Assembly: GCA_041660405.1 (NCBI GenBank)
Contig: JBAZWL010000003.1
Span: forward strand, 62,001-126,000
Source: Taibaiella sp041660405
GTDB lineage: Bacteria > Bacteroidota > Bacteroidia > Chitinophagales > Chitinophagaceae
DNA length: 64,000 nt
Reading direction: 5' to 3'
A program made the position numbers and the translations under genes. Below are positions 7,250 to 15,895 of this stretch, one piece after another (the stretch's first letter is position 1; each line of letters opens with the position of its first letter). The notes under the pieces were generated by a model. It was not told where the DNA came from and ran no database searches. It worked only from the letters and a program-made list of their open reading frames with translations.

Positions 7250-8017
7250 GTGGCCACGATAACTTTTTTAGGCACCGGCACATCCCAGGGTGTACCTTTT
7301 ATAGGCTGCAGCTGCGAGGTATGCACATCGACCGACCCCAGAGACAACAGGCTCCGCACATCTATCTGGATCAAAACTGATGAAACCAGCGTTGTAATAG
7401 ATACCGGTCCCGACTTTCGGTACCAGATGTTACGTGCTCATGTTCCAACCCTTAATGCTGTTGTATATACACATGGCCACAAGGATCATGTAGCAGGCCT
7501 GGATGATGTAAGGGCTTATAATTACTGGCAAAACAGTGCCATTGATTTGTATGCCGATGAATTTACAGAAGAGATTTTAAGAAGAGAATTTCAATATGCT
7601 TTTAGCGGGGCAAATTATCCGGGCATTCCGGTACTCAATATTGTTCCTGTTACAGGAGAACCTTTTACCATTGGCGACATTCACTTTCAACCTATAAAAG
7701 TGATGCATTACAAGCTACCGGTTTACGGCTATCGCATTGGCAATTTTACTTACATTACAGACGCCAACTATATAGCTCCTGAGGAAATGGAAAAGATAAA
7801 AGGTAGCAAAGTACTTGTGATAAATGCATTGAGGCATGAAGCGCACATTTCACATTTCAACCTGGAGGAGGCCATAGCTATTGCCAGACAAATAGGGGCC
7901 GAACAAACTTATATTACGCATGCCAGCCACCAGCTTGGCTTACATGCAGTATTGGAGTCTGAATTGCCAGATGGTATTCACATGGCTTACGATGGACTGG
8001 TGCTACAAACTGATTAA
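7250..8017 (+). CDS. MBL-fold metal-dependent hydrolase, PhnP-like
   Basis: Metallo-beta-lactamase fold hydrolase of 255 residues. The metal site motif is THGHKDH (74-80). Further ligands are likely in VMHYK, TDANY and THASH. Three cysteines at 20, 22 and 25 (CSCEVC) match the extra zinc loop of the PhnP subgroup, which are phosphodiesterases acting on cyclic phosphate compounds. The start is GTG at 7250, 2 nt after the previous stop. Stand-alone Bacteroidota members of this group have no proven substrate, and no phosphonate genes are nearby, so a C-P lyase role is unlikely. The 3' end overlaps the kdtA start by 26 nt. Confidence 0.85.
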   Translation: MATITFLGTGTSQGVPFIGCSCEVCTSTDPRDNRLRTSIWIKTDETSVVIDTGPDFRYQMLRAHVPTLNAVVYTHGHKDHVAGLDDVRAYNYWQNSAIDLYADEFTEEILRREFQYAFSGANYPGIPVLNIVPVTGEPFTIGDIHFQPIKVMHYKLPVYGYRIGNFTYITDANYIAPEEMEKIKGSKVLVINALRHEAHISHFNLEEAIAIARQIGAEQTYITHASHQLGLHAVLESELPDGIHMAYDGLVLQTD

Positions 8018-9287
8018 TTCTGTTTATTCTAAATCTCAAATCGCCATCAACCTCTTCCTTTACAATACCGGTATTTTTATTTATAGCATTGCTTTACGCA
8101 TTGCTTCCCTTTTTTATGAAAAGGCCAGGCGCTTTATTCGTGGCAGAAGGAACTTGTTTTCCCTTTTGGAACAAAGGATGCAGAATGATAACAGAAAAAA
8201 AATATGGATTCACTGTGCTTCTCTAGGTGAGTTTGAACAGAGCAGGCCGGTAATAGAAGCTATTAAAGAGCGTTATCCAAACTTGAGCATAGTGCTTACT
8301 TTTTTTTCACCTTCAGGATATGAAGTGAAGAAAAAATACCAGCACGCTGATCATATCTTTTACCTGCCGTTAGATACTAAATATAATGCCAAAAGATTTA
8401 TAGATCTCGTACAGCCGCAATGCGCTCTTTTTGTAAAGTATGAATTCTGGTATCATTACCTTCACACACTTCATCAGTACAATATTCCAACAGTACTGTT
8501 TTCGGCTATCTTTCAGCCGCGCCATCCATTCTTTAAATGGTATGGTGGTCTGCATCGTAAAATGTTATCCTTTTATCAACAGATATTTGTACAAGACAAA
8601 GCATCCGCTTTACTCTTGCAAAAAATAAATACGGATCAGGTTCAAATCGTTGGTGATACTCGCTTTGACCGTGCTGCAAGGATTCTGGAAATGGATAAAG
8701 CCTTCAGGACTATTGAGGTTTTCAAAGGAACAGACAAATTAATAGTAGCGGGTAGCACCTGGCATGAAGATGAACGACTATTAAAAAAAACATTAAGGTC
8801 TTTACCCGACAACTATAAACTTTTAATAGCTCCGCATGAAGTAGATGATAAACACATTTCATCCATCCAGGAGATGTTTCCTGATAGTTGCTTATGGGCT
8901 ACCGATGAGGAAAGTTTTCGCAATAGTCGGGTATGCATTGTGCATACAGTAGGGCAGCTTGCTTACCTGTATAAATATGCAGATCTGGTCTGGATTGGCG
9001 GCGGCTTTACACACAGCGGCATTCATAATATTATTGAACCGGCTGTGTTTGGTGTGCCTATATTTTTCGGGCCAAATTATAAACGATATCGCGAGGCAAT
9101 GGAAATGATAGCCGCTGGGGCTGTGCAAAGTATTGCAGATGCAAAAAGCCTCACAACAGCTATTCAACAAGAAAATGCGCTGCTGCTTATGGGCAACAAC
9201 GCAAAGAAATATGTAATGGATCAGGTAGGTGCTACCAAAAGTATCGTAGACTATCTGTCCGAAAAATGTTTAGCCAGTATAGCATAG
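7992..9287 (+). CDS. kdtA: 3-deoxy-D-manno-octulosonic acid transferase
   Basis: Transfers Kdo from CMP-Kdo to lipid A precursor at the inner face of the cytoplasmic membrane, an essential step in LPS core synthesis. The protein has 431 residues from the ATG at 7992, near the usual length. An N-terminal membrane-anchor helix (LFLYNTGIFIYSIALRIA) is followed by HCASLGEFEQ, where Glu80 corresponds to the catalytic acid of the family, then the FVKYEFWYHY and GSTWHEDE motifs and the glycosyltransferase C-terminal lobe (GGGFTHSGIHNIIEPAVFG). The reading frame is open further upstream (7920), but that part lies inside the MBL gene. The 26-nt overlap suggests coupled translation. The 3' end overlaps the convergent gene by 37 bp. 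Confidence 0.92.
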   Translation: MDWCYKLINSVYSKSQIAINLFLYNTGIFIYSIALRIASLFYEKARRFIRGRRNLFSLLEQRMQNDNRKKIWIHCASLGEFEQSRPVIEAIKERYPNLSIVLTFFSPSGYEVKKKYQHADHIFYLPLDTKYNAKRFIDLVQPQCALFVKYEFWYHYLHTLHQYNIPTVLFSAIFQPRHPFFKWYGGLHRKMLSFYQQIFVQDKASALLLQKINTDQVQIVGDTRFDRAARILEMDKAFRTIEVFKGTDKLIVAGSTWHEDERLLKKTLRSLPDNYKLLIAPHEVDDKHISSIQEMFPDSCLWATDEESFRNSRVCIVHTVGQLAYLYKYADLVWIGGGFTHSGIHNIIEPAVFGVPIFFGPNYKRYREAMEMIAAGAVQSIADAKSLTTAIQQENALLLMGNNAKKYVMDQVGATKSIVDYLSEKCLASIA

Positions 9288-10213
9288 AAACCTTGAACCG
9301 TGGCATCATCTTTATCCCACTTCTGAACTGGTGCTACTTTGGTTAATATCCAATCTTTGGCTTGATCTATGTTGGAAAAATGATTGAGCTTATCCAAGGT
9401 TTCCTCATAGTTGCTCTTATGATTATTGAACAATTCATTCAGGAAAAGATATTTATCATTGATGCCAATTGAGCTGCGAATATCTTTATTGGCTGCTTTG
9501 GCAGCATGAAATAATTGTGCAGATTGTAAAGGTTCTATTTTCTTTGGAGGAGCCATATCCGGCAGCGGAATTTCTGTTGGCGTAGGGGCGGGCATCTCTT
9601 CTACAGATTGATTTACAATCGGAGTTTCAACTGCCAATTCTTCTTTTATTGCTTCGCTTTTGGTTTCATACTTTGCCGGAGGCTCAAAGCTAATACCAGA
9701 GGTATCTGTCATTAAAGCATCGACCGATTCTTTTTCAGGATGTATATCCACAACAGGATTTGCTTCTTCTATGACCGGCTCTTTAGGTGTAGGCTCATCT
9801 CTTTCAATAGGTGTAAATATTGCTTCCTCCTGAACGGCTGCTTTTTCAGGTTCGTGCCTGCCTGCTTGTTCAATTGCATCTTCTTCATTTTCTTCTACCT
9901 TAAGCTCCGCTTTCTTTTCGTTTTCTGGTTTCGTATCAGGGAGTAGTTCTTCTTCTTCTGCTGCTGCTTGTTGCTCTTGATTTACAGGTTGCTCTTTCGA
10001 TTCTTCTTTTTCTTCTTCGCTTGTAATTACTTGCGTATTTTTTTCTGCAGTTTCTGTAGTAGGGGGTTCTTTAAATTGCTTACGCCATTCGAGCAGGTCA
10101 GCATACATCACGCGGGTATAATCCAGCATAAGGTCCGCATCTATTGCAGACTTTTGATGATTGCTATAATACAGTTCCTGCAACCGCTGCAGTATATTCT
10201 TGATACGTTCCAT
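9251..10213 (-). CDS. Conserved protein with long acidic linker
   Basis: Protein of 320 residues, not assigned to a named family. Three parts are visible: a helical N-terminus (1-45, MERIKNILQRLQELYYSN and on), a low-complexity linker (about 46-225) very rich in Glu, Pro, Ala and Lys, and a conserved-looking C-terminal domain (about 226-320) with RSSIGINDKYLFLNELFNN. I recall similar C-terminal modules in other Bacteroidota proteins of unknown function, where they end short cytoplasmic proteins. There is no signal peptide or membrane segment. It converges on kdtA with a 37-bp overlap of coding ends, leaving no room for a terminator between them. Confidence 0.75.
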   Translation of the reverse strand: MERIKNILQRLQELYYSNHQKSAIDADLMLDYTRVMYADLLEWRKQFKEPPTTETAEKNTQVITSEEEKEESKEQPVNQEQQAAAEEEELLPDTKPENEKKAELKVEENEEDAIEQAGRHEPEKAAVQEEAIFTPIERDEPTPKEPVIEEANPVVDIHPEKESVDALMTDTSGISFEPPAKYETKSEAIKEELAVETPIVNQSVEEMPAPTPTEIPLPDMAPPKKIEPLQSAQLFHAAKAANKDIRSSIGINDKYLFLNELFNNHKSNYEETLDKLNHFSNIDQAKDWILTKVAPVQKWDKDDATVQGFYAILAKHFSDR

Positions 10214-10326
10214 TAAAGTTTGATTTATTGTGCTAAGTTATTAATTAAGAAGATGAAACAGGGTACAATAAAAACATAAAATCAATCTTATGGTTTAAGC
10301 CAGTAGTAAAAAGTAGAATCTAAAAT

Positions 10327-10358
10327 AAAAAAGCTGTTTCCGGAAACGGAAACAGCTT
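10327..10358 (-). terminator. Intrinsic terminator of the barrel gene at 10379-11029
   Basis: Perfect 12-bp stem AAGCTGTTTCCG / CGGAAACAGCTT around GAAA (10331-10358), followed on the minus strand by TTTTATTTTA. It starts 20 nt after the stop codon. Confidence 0.9.
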
Positions 10359-10378
10359 AAAGTAATTAGTGGATTTTA

Positions 10379-11029
10379 TTAAAATTTATAACCAACACCT
10401 ATCTGTATTGCGCTTGTTGCAAATTTATAATCAGGTGTCAGGTCTTTAGCCATGCTACCGAAATAATAGTTGTAACGGGCATCAACAAAAAATCCTTCAT
10501 AGATATAATAGGTTGCACCTACTAAAGCTCCGATTTGAATGGTTTGTAATGCATCTGCCTCTTTGATGTCATCTTCGTATTTGACAATAACTCCTGCAGT
10601 ATTTATCTCGTATTTATCTTTCGCAGCAATATTAAAGTTTACAGAGGGACCCGCATTAATACTTAAAGAAGGAATGACAAAATACTTCAACATAATAGGA
10701 ACTGAGATTTGTGAAAGCGAAATTTTGTCCTTAGTTGTAAATCCCGGATCGGTATAGGTATTTTTAAAGTTATGCCAATTGAATAAGGCTTCCACTTGTC
10801 CTTTAAATTTAGAACCAGCTGGTCCGGAAATTTCCAGTAAGCCACCGCCGAAAGCTCCAATACCGAAAGAATTTTTTTCCGTAGCAGAACCATAATTATC
10901 AGATACGTTAAGATGTGAGATGTTTGCGCCGGCTTTTAATCCAAATCTAAGTGGAGAACGTGATTCACGTTGGGCAAATGTTGTTGTTATCGCTGAAGCC
11001 GCAAGCAATAATAAGATCAGTTTTTTCAT
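10379..11029 (-). CDS. PorT-family outer-membrane beta-barrel protein
   Basis: Outer-membrane barrel of 216 residues. Clear signal peptide (MKKLILLLLAASAITTTFA, cleavage before QRES). The mature start LRFGLKAGANISHLNVSD and the closing strand FATSAIQIGVGYKF are typical of the PorT / outer membrane protein beta-barrel families of Bacteroidota. A -7-like box TATCTTCG lies 21 nt before the ATG, and a strong terminator follows. Function is not known; members of this family are often abundant structural barrels. Confidence 0.8.
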   Translation of the reverse strand: MKKLILLLLAASAITTTFAQRESRSPLRFGLKAGANISHLNVSDNYGSATEKNSFGIGAFGGGLLEISGPAGSKFKGQVEALFNWHNFKNTYTDPGFTTKDKISLSQISVPIMLKYFVIPSLSINAGPSVNFNIAAKDKYEINTAGVIVKYEDDIKEADALQTIQIGALVGATYYIYEGFFVDARYNYYFGSMAKDLTPDYKFATSAIQIGVGYKF

Positions 11030-11358
11030 AAGTACGTTGTTTTGATTAAGCGAAGATAGAACAGCCTAAAGGCTCAATTGTTCATTTACAATTTATTTAG
11101 CGTTAATGCATCTGCTTTTATTAAAGAAAAACTAAAAATCAATTATTAAACCTTTATAATGAACTATTTCAGTTTATATTTTAACGAGTTTTTTTGTTGT
11201 CTCTTTTCGTAGTTTCATTTCTTCCGCCTTACATTTGGAACGTTGGCCTTACTAGTATAGACGTTGTATGCAACGTCTATACTAGTAAGGCCAACAGTCT
11301 AATAATTTGAGGGAACACCTGTAAGTTCGGGACTATCGAATGTGTATTGTTTGCGTCT
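11030..11358. other. Gene-free stretch with a large hairpin
   Basis: This 329-bp stretch has no convincing reading frame. It holds the barrel gene promoter (TATCTTCG on the minus strand at 11051-11058 with a TTG at 11075-11077), an AT-rich section, and the 54-bp hairpin at 11242-11295. Nothing else was recognised; no tRNA-like fold was seen. Confidence 0.6.
11242..11295. repeat. Perfect 25-bp-arm hairpin
   Basis: Inverted repeat with perfect 25-bp arms (11242-11266 and 11271-11295) and a TATG loop. The core ACGTTG-TATG-CAACGT is shared with the smaller hairpin at 40276-40303. There is no T run on either side, so it is unlike a plain terminator; a REP/MITE-type mobile palindrome is more likely. 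Confidence 0.9.
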
Positions 11359-11775
11359 CTATGCCTTCACCATTTTGAAATGCTGAATACCGGCTTCTTC
11401 AAACTGTTCTCCAGCTTTTATAAAACCATTTTTCTCATAAACAGACACGGCATCTAGCTGTGCATTAAGATAAATATAAATGGCATCCTTAGGCAGATCA
11501 GCCAATACCGATTTGATCATAGCTGCAGCTATACCCTTTCCTCTATATTCTTTTAATACAGCAAATCGTTCCAGTTTATAGCCTTGCTCTGTTTTGCGCC
11601 AACGTGCTGCGCCAACAGGAATATCATTAATTGTTGCCAAAAAGTGGTGTGAAATATCATCATGCTCATGCTCCAAACGAGCGGGAACATTCTGGCCATG
11701 AACAAATACATTATCGCGAATGGTAAATGCTTTTTGCAGGTCTTCTGGCGCTGTTATTTTCTGAACATAAATCAT
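11359..11775 (-). CDS. GNAT family N-acetyltransferase
   Basis: Acetyl-CoA-dependent acetyltransferase of 138 residues with a complete GNAT fold. Motif A, the pantetheine/pyrophosphate loop, is seen as EYRGKGIAAAMI (about residues 77-88). The C-terminal part (YIYLNAQLDAVSVYEKNGF) matches motif B, with the tyrosine usually acting as general acid. The overall pattern resembles the ElaA/YjcF-like subgroup of small GNATs, but the substrate cannot be told. It is 75 nt downstream of metH on the same strand, separated by a strong hairpin, so it is probably not tightly linked to methionine metabolism. Confidence 0.85.
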   Translation of the reverse strand: MIYVQKITAPEDLQKAFTIRDNVFVHGQNVPARLEHEHDDISHHFLATINDIPVGAARWRKTEQGYKLERFAVLKEYRGKGIAAAMIKSVLADLPKDAIYIYLNAQLDAVSVYEKNGFIKAGEQFEEAGIQHFKMVKA

Positions 11776-11801
11776 TGATATAATATTTGCAAGGGAGGTT
11801 T

Positions 11802-11840
11802 TAATTTCTCGCCGCGTCTCTGCGACGCGGCGAGAAATTA
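11802..11840. repeat. 17-bp-arm hairpin between metH and the GNAT gene
   Basis: Perfect inverted repeat, arms TAATTTCTCGCCGCGTC and its complement, loop TCTGC. It begins 10 nt after the metH stop codon and may end metH transcription; there is no long T run. The words TTCTCGC and GCGAGAA recur in the hairpin at 28541-28565. Confidence 0.85.
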
Positions 11841-11849
11841 TTGGAGAAC

Positions 11850-14543
11850 TTATTCCATATTAGGTTGCAACCATTTTCTCAATACAGCCTCATCCATATT
11901 TTTTCGGGAAAGATAATCCTGGAACTGATCTTCATTAATTTTACCTACTCCGAAATAAATACTTTGTGGATGCGAAAAATACCAACCACAAACGGAAGCT
12001 GCCGGGTACATGGCTAAATGCTCTGTAAGCTCTATACCCGTATTTTCCTGTACATTCATGAGGTTAAACAGTTTTTCCTTCTCGGTATGATCGGGACAAG
12101 CCGGATAACCTGGCGCAGGGCGAATACCCTGGTATGTTTCTTTAATGACATCTTCCCTGGAAAGATTTTCATCTTTAGCATAACCCCAATATTCTTTCCG
12201 CACCTTCATGTGCAGGCATTCTGCAAAAGCCTCTACCAGTCTATCGGCCAGCGCTTGTAACATGATTTTATTATAATCATCAAGCTCTTCATTGTATCGC
12301 TTAATGTGCGGCTCAATACCAGCAATACTTACGGCAAAGGCCCCCATATAATCTTCTGCCTTTTGGGCAGGCTTTACAAAGTCGGCAAGAGAGAAACTTG
12401 GTTGGCCTGCTGCTTTTTTAATCTGCTGGCGCAACATCTCCAAATGTTCCAATTCACTACCGTCTTCATTAAATAAAGTTATGGTATCAGGAGCAGTGGC
12501 AGCTGCATTCCAGAAACCAATCACACCATGTGCTTGTAACCAATTTTCTGCTATTACCTTATCCAGCATAGCATTTACGTCATTGTACAATTTAGTTGCT
12601 TCTTTACCTGCATGCTCATCTTCCAGTATCGCAGGGAATTTACCTTTCATTTCCCAGGAGATAAAAAATGGTGTCCAATCTATATATTGACGTATCTCAT
12701 TCAGGTCGTAATTACGCAATACTTTGGTGCCTGTAAATTGAGGCTTGTAGGGATTGAAATTATTCCAGTCAATAGCCATGCGGTTGGCTGCAGCTTCCGG
12801 ATAGGTTATATATTGTTTTACCGATCTTTTGTTGATAAAATCTTCGCGAAGTCTTTCGTATTCTTCTTTTACCCCGCCTAGAAATACAGGTTTGGTATCA
12901 TTGTTCAGCAATTGTCCTGCAACAGTTACACTTCGCGATGCATCCAAAACATGCACCACGCCATTATCATAGCCCGGTTCAATTTTTACAGCAGTATGCA
13001 TGCGGGAAGTAGTAGCGCCACCAATGAGTAATGGCTGCTTCATGCCACGGCGTTTCATCTCTGATGCTACATGCACCATTTCATCAAGAGAAGGTGTAAT
13101 TAATCCACTTAACCCAATAATATCTGCCTGGTGTTTTTCTGCTTCATTCAATATTTTATCAGTGGGTACCATTACACCAAGGTCAATAATTTCATAGCCA
13201 TTACAACCTAATACAACGCCTACAATATTTTTACCGATATCATGTACATCGCCCTTAACGGTAGCCAGCAACACTTTTGCTGCACCGCCTTGTTGTGCAT
13301 TTGGATTATCCAGTTTTTCCTGTTCAATAAAAGGAAAAAGATAGGCTACACTTTTTTTCATTACCCTGGCACTCTTAACCACTTGCGGTAAAAACATTTT
13401 ACCACTTCCAAACAGATCACCAACCACATTCATCCCATCCATAAGTGGACCTTCAATAACATGTAATGGTTTAGGGTATTTCAATCTTGCCTCTTCAGTA
13501 TCTTCATCAATATAATCGGTAATACCATTTACCAGCGAATGTTTCAGGCGTTCTTCAACAGTAGTCTTACGCCATGTCTCATCTTTTACCGTTTCTTTCC
13601 CTTTAGCTTTTACGGTTTCTGCAAAATTGATGAGTGCTTCAGTAGCTTCATTATTTTCATTGTTCCGGTTGAGGATCACATCTTCACAAAGCTGTCTGAG
13701 TTTGGGCTCTATTTCATCATATACCACCAGCTGCCCGGCATTCACAATACCCATATCCATACCGGCTTTAATAGCATGAAACAGGAATACACTATGTATC
13801 GCTTCCCTTACGTGATCATTTCCCCTAAAAGAGAAAGACACATTACTTACACCACCACTCACCTTGGTAAGTGGCATGAGGCGTTTTATTTCGCGGGTAG
13901 CTTCAATAAAGTCAACAGCGTAATTACTATGTTCTTCTATACCGGTTGCTACTGCAAATATGTTGGGGTCGAAAATGATATCTTCAGGATGAAAACCGAC
14001 CTGCTCTGTCAATATTTTATAAGCTCTGTGGCATATTTCTATTTTGCGGTCTTTGGTATCAGCTTGTCCGACTTCATCAAAAGCCATAACGATAACTGCA
14101 GCACCAAATGCTTTACATATCCGGGCTTCCCGAATAAATTTTTCTTCGCCTTCCTTCATGGATATGGAGTTGACGATACACTTGCCTTGCACACATTTCA
14201 ACCCGGCCAGAATGATCTCGAATTTAGATGAATCGAGCATGATAGGGATACGGGCAATGTCCGGCTCACTTTGTACCAGGTTGACAAAAGTGGTCATGGC
14301 ATAAACACCGTCCAGCATGGCATCATCCATATTGATGTCCAGTACCTGGGCGCCGCTTTCTACCTGTTGACGGGCAACACTAAGGGCCTCTTCGTATTGT
14401 TCCTCACGGATGAGCCTTGCAAATTTCTTGGAGCCGGTTACATTCGTACGTTCCCCTACGTTGATGAAGTTCGTTTCAGGCCTTACGACCAAAGGCTCCA
14501 GGCCACTAAGGCGAAGAAAAGGTTTAATTGTAGTTGTGCTCAT
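11850..14543 (-). CDS. metH: Methionine synthase MetH lacking the homocysteine-binding domain
   Basis: Cobalamin-dependent methionine synthase, 897 residues from the ATG at 14543 (an in-frame TTG at 14552 is less likely). It contains the pterin (methyl-THF) binding domain (about 20-300), the cobalamin cap and binding domains (about 330-590; DVHDIGKN with the cobalt-ligand His at about 434, then SGLITPSLDEM and GGATTS), and the C-terminal AdoMet reactivation domain (about 640-897; RPAPGYPACPDH). The N-terminal homocysteine S-methyltransferase domain of the roughly 1230-residue E. coli enzyme is missing. Bacteroidota often encode that domain as a separate gene directly upstream; here it is not in the window, so the partner must lie elsewhere. 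A near-consensus promoter is present, and no cobalamin riboswitch was recognised. Confidence 0.95.
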   Translation of the reverse strand: MSTTTIKPFLRLSGLEPLVVRPETNFINVGERTNVTGSKKFARLIREEQYEEALSVARQQVESGAQVLDINMDDAMLDGVYAMTTFVNLVQSEPDIARIPIMLDSSKFEIILAGLKCVQGKCIVNSISMKEGEEKFIREARICKAFGAAVIVMAFDEVGQADTKDRKIEICHRAYKILTEQVGFHPEDIIFDPNIFAVATGIEEHSNYAVDFIEATREIKRLMPLTKVSGGVSNVSFSFRGNDHVREAIHSVFLFHAIKAGMDMGIVNAGQLVVYDEIEPKLRQLCEDVILNRNNENNEATEALINFAETVKAKGKETVKDETWRKTTVEERLKHSLVNGITDYIDEDTEEARLKYPKPLHVIEGPLMDGMNVVGDLFGSGKMFLPQVVKSARVMKKSVAYLFPFIEQEKLDNPNAQQGGAAKVLLATVKGDVHDIGKNIVGVVLGCNGYEIIDLGVMVPTDKILNEAEKHQADIIGLSGLITPSLDEMVHVASEMKRRGMKQPLLIGGATTSRMHTAVKIEPGYDNGVVHVLDASRSVTVAGQLLNNDTKPVFLGGVKEEYERLREDFINKRSVKQYITYPEAAANRMAIDWNNFNPYKPQFTGTKVLRNYDLNEIRQYIDWTPFFISWEMKGKFPAILEDEHAGKEATKLYNDVNAMLDKVIAENWLQAHGVIGFWNAAATAPDTITLFNEDGSELEHLEMLRQQIKKAAGQPSFSLADFVKPAQKAEDYMGAFAVSIAGIEPHIKRYNEELDDYNKIMLQALADRLVEAFAECLHMKVRKEYWGYAKDENLSREDVIKETYQGIRPAPGYPACPDHTEKEKLFNLMNVQENTGIELTEHLAMYPAASVCGWYFSHPQSIYFGVGKINEDQFQDYLSRKNMDEAVLRKWLQPNME

Positions 14544-14565
14544 TACGGGCAATTGTTGTATAGTT

Positions 14566-14583
14566 AGATACGTTCACGTATCT
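14566..14583 (-). promoter_or_regulatory. Short hairpin in the metH leader
   Basis: AGATACG-TTCA-CGTATCT, a perfect 7-bp stem with a 4-nt loop, 22 nt before the metH ATG and downstream of the predicted promoter. It would lie in the 5' untranslated region; a role in translation is only a guess. Confidence 0.35.
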
Positions 14584-14618
14584 CAAAATGTTAAGTTTTG
14601 CTTTATAGGAAAGCCATG

Positions 14619-14652
14619 CAAAGTTAATGGGTTTAGGGCTTATAAATACAAA
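14619..14652 (-). promoter_or_regulatory. Predicted metH promoter
   Basis: On the minus strand TTTG (14649-14652) and TAACTTTG (14619-14626) are separated by 22 bp, close to the Bacteroidota -33/-7 arrangement. The leader to the ATG would be about 70 nt. Confidence 0.5.
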
Positions 14653-14697
14653 GGTTGCCTCCTGGTATTGAAGACAACAGTTTGCAGATAATTTTTC

Positions 14698-14724
14698 GCA
14701 GAGACGCGATGCTAGAGTCTCTAC
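14698..14724. repeat. Degenerate GAGAC/GTCTC hairpin
   Basis: GCAGAGAC and GTCTCTAC form an 8-bp stem with one mismatch around an 11-nt loop. It lies 9 nt after the stop codon of the YgiC-like gene. The GCGTCTCT word also appears near 11352, 11814 and 20146. Confidence 0.5.
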
Positions 14725-14732
14725 ATATGCTC

Positions 14733-15881
14733 TTACTTTAAAAGATCAATTGAAGAAATCAGATGCGGCACAAACCTGCTGTTATTGCCCGTAATTAAAC
14801 TATCATGCTCTCTGATGCCTATTCCTGCTGCTTGCTGGCCTATTACCCAGCTTCCCAGCACCGCATATTTACCATCAAATTCAGGTAGTTCACAAAGATC
14901 CTGGTAGATATATCCTTCGGATCCGTATTCACCCGTTGTTTTTTCAATGGTCTGTCCTGCTCTTACTATTTCAATATTAGCACCTTCACGGGAAAGAATG
15001 GGTTTCTTGGCATAATCTATAAGATCGCCCTGATCGAAAAAGGATTTCAATAAATACGGATGATCAGGATAAAGGTGCCAGAGTATAGGTAGGATAGCCT
15101 TATTGGAAAGGATCATTCTCCAGGCGGGTTCAATCCACAAAGCTTTGTTCCGGTCTTCTATTATGTTTTTGCCAAATTGCTCCTGCACTATCCATTCATA
15201 AGGATATAATTTGAAAATGTTCCTTATCCGCTCATCTTCCATGTCAATGAATTCCTTAGTGTCTCCATCCCAACCTATATCATCAATAAAAATCAGCTTG
15301 GTATCAATGCCGGCCTGTATCGCGCAATCTCTAAGATATTCCGTTGTGGTAAGGTCTTCCAGACTTCTTTTAATACAGGTAAAGTGCAATGGTGCACTGT
15401 ACAAATATTGTTTCAGATAGCCCCAATATTCTATCAGCTTTTCATGAATACTATTGAACTGATCTTTGCCTTTATCAAAATCCTGAAGCCAATACCATTG
15501 CACGATGCCGGCCTCATAAAGGCTTGTAGGTGTATCAGCATTAAATTCAAGAAGTTTCACTTCCCCATTTTTATATACCAGATCAAACCTGCCATAAATA
15601 GAAGGGTGGTCTTCATTCCAGCTTTTTTCAATTTGCGGAACAAACCATTCGGGAATATGAAACTTGTTATATTGTTTGGTATCAATTACAAACTGTACAG
15701 CATTCAGACACATCTCCCAAAGCTCTTGTGTTGCTTTTTCAATAAACAATATTTCGTCTATAGAAAAACTGTAGTAAGCACTTTCATCCCAATAGGGAAC
15801 ATTGGTAGAGTGGAAACCAAAGCCCAATTGTTCAACAGCTTTCTCCCAATTATTCCGGGGTGTTATTTTATTTCTTTTCAT
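14733..15881 (-). CDS. YgiC-like glutathionylspermidine synthase-type ATP-grasp ligase
   Basis: ATP-grasp amide ligase of 382 residues related to the synthetase half of glutathionylspermidine synthase and to E. coli YgiC/YjfC. I start at the ATG at 15881 (MKRNKITPRNNWEKAV), 15 nt after the upstream stop; the open frame further upstream overlaps that gene. Visible blocks: SIYGRFDLVYKNGEVKLLEF followed by NADTPTSLYEAG (substrate and Mg region), LWIEPAWRMILSNKA, KPILSREGANIE (ATP lid) and GSWVIGQQAAGIGIRE (C-terminal ATP-grasp residues). The amidase half of the bifunctional enzyme is absent. The preceding gene encodes a YgiB-like lipoprotein, as in enterobacteria. The substrate is unknown; true glutathionylspermidine synthesis is unlikely here. 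Confidence 0.85.
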   Translation of the reverse strand: MKRNKITPRNNWEKAVEQLGFGFHSTNVPYWDESAYYSFSIDEILFIEKATQELWEMCLNAVQFVIDTKQYNKFHIPEWFVPQIEKSWNEDHPSIYGRFDLVYKNGEVKLLEFNADTPTSLYEAGIVQWYWLQDFDKGKDQFNSIHEKLIEYWGYLKQYLYSAPLHFTCIKRSLEDLTTTEYLRDCAIQAGIDTKLIFIDDIGWDGDTKEFIDMEDERIRNIFKLYPYEWIVQEQFGKNIIEDRNKALWIEPAWRMILSNKAILPILWHLYPDHPYLLKSFFDQGDLIDYAKKPILSREGANIEIVRAGQTIEKTTGEYGSEGYIYQDLCELPEFDGKYAVLGSWVIGQQAAGIGIREHDSLITGNNSRFVPHLISSIDLLK

Positions 15882-15895
15882 TGCAAATTTAAATA

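Noticed and set aside
13539..14231. Long open frame antisense to metH
   Set aside because: It is a shadow of the metH reading frame, without family-like sequence or its own start signals.
14553..14732. Cobalamin or SAM riboswitch upstream of metH
   Set aside because: I could not find a B12 box or a multi-stem riboswitch pattern; only a short hairpin and a promoter-like pair are present.
14733..15881. Bifunctional glutathionylspermidine synthetase/amidase
   Set aside because: The amidase domain is absent, and the YgiB-like neighbour points to the YgiC subgroup of unknown substrate.
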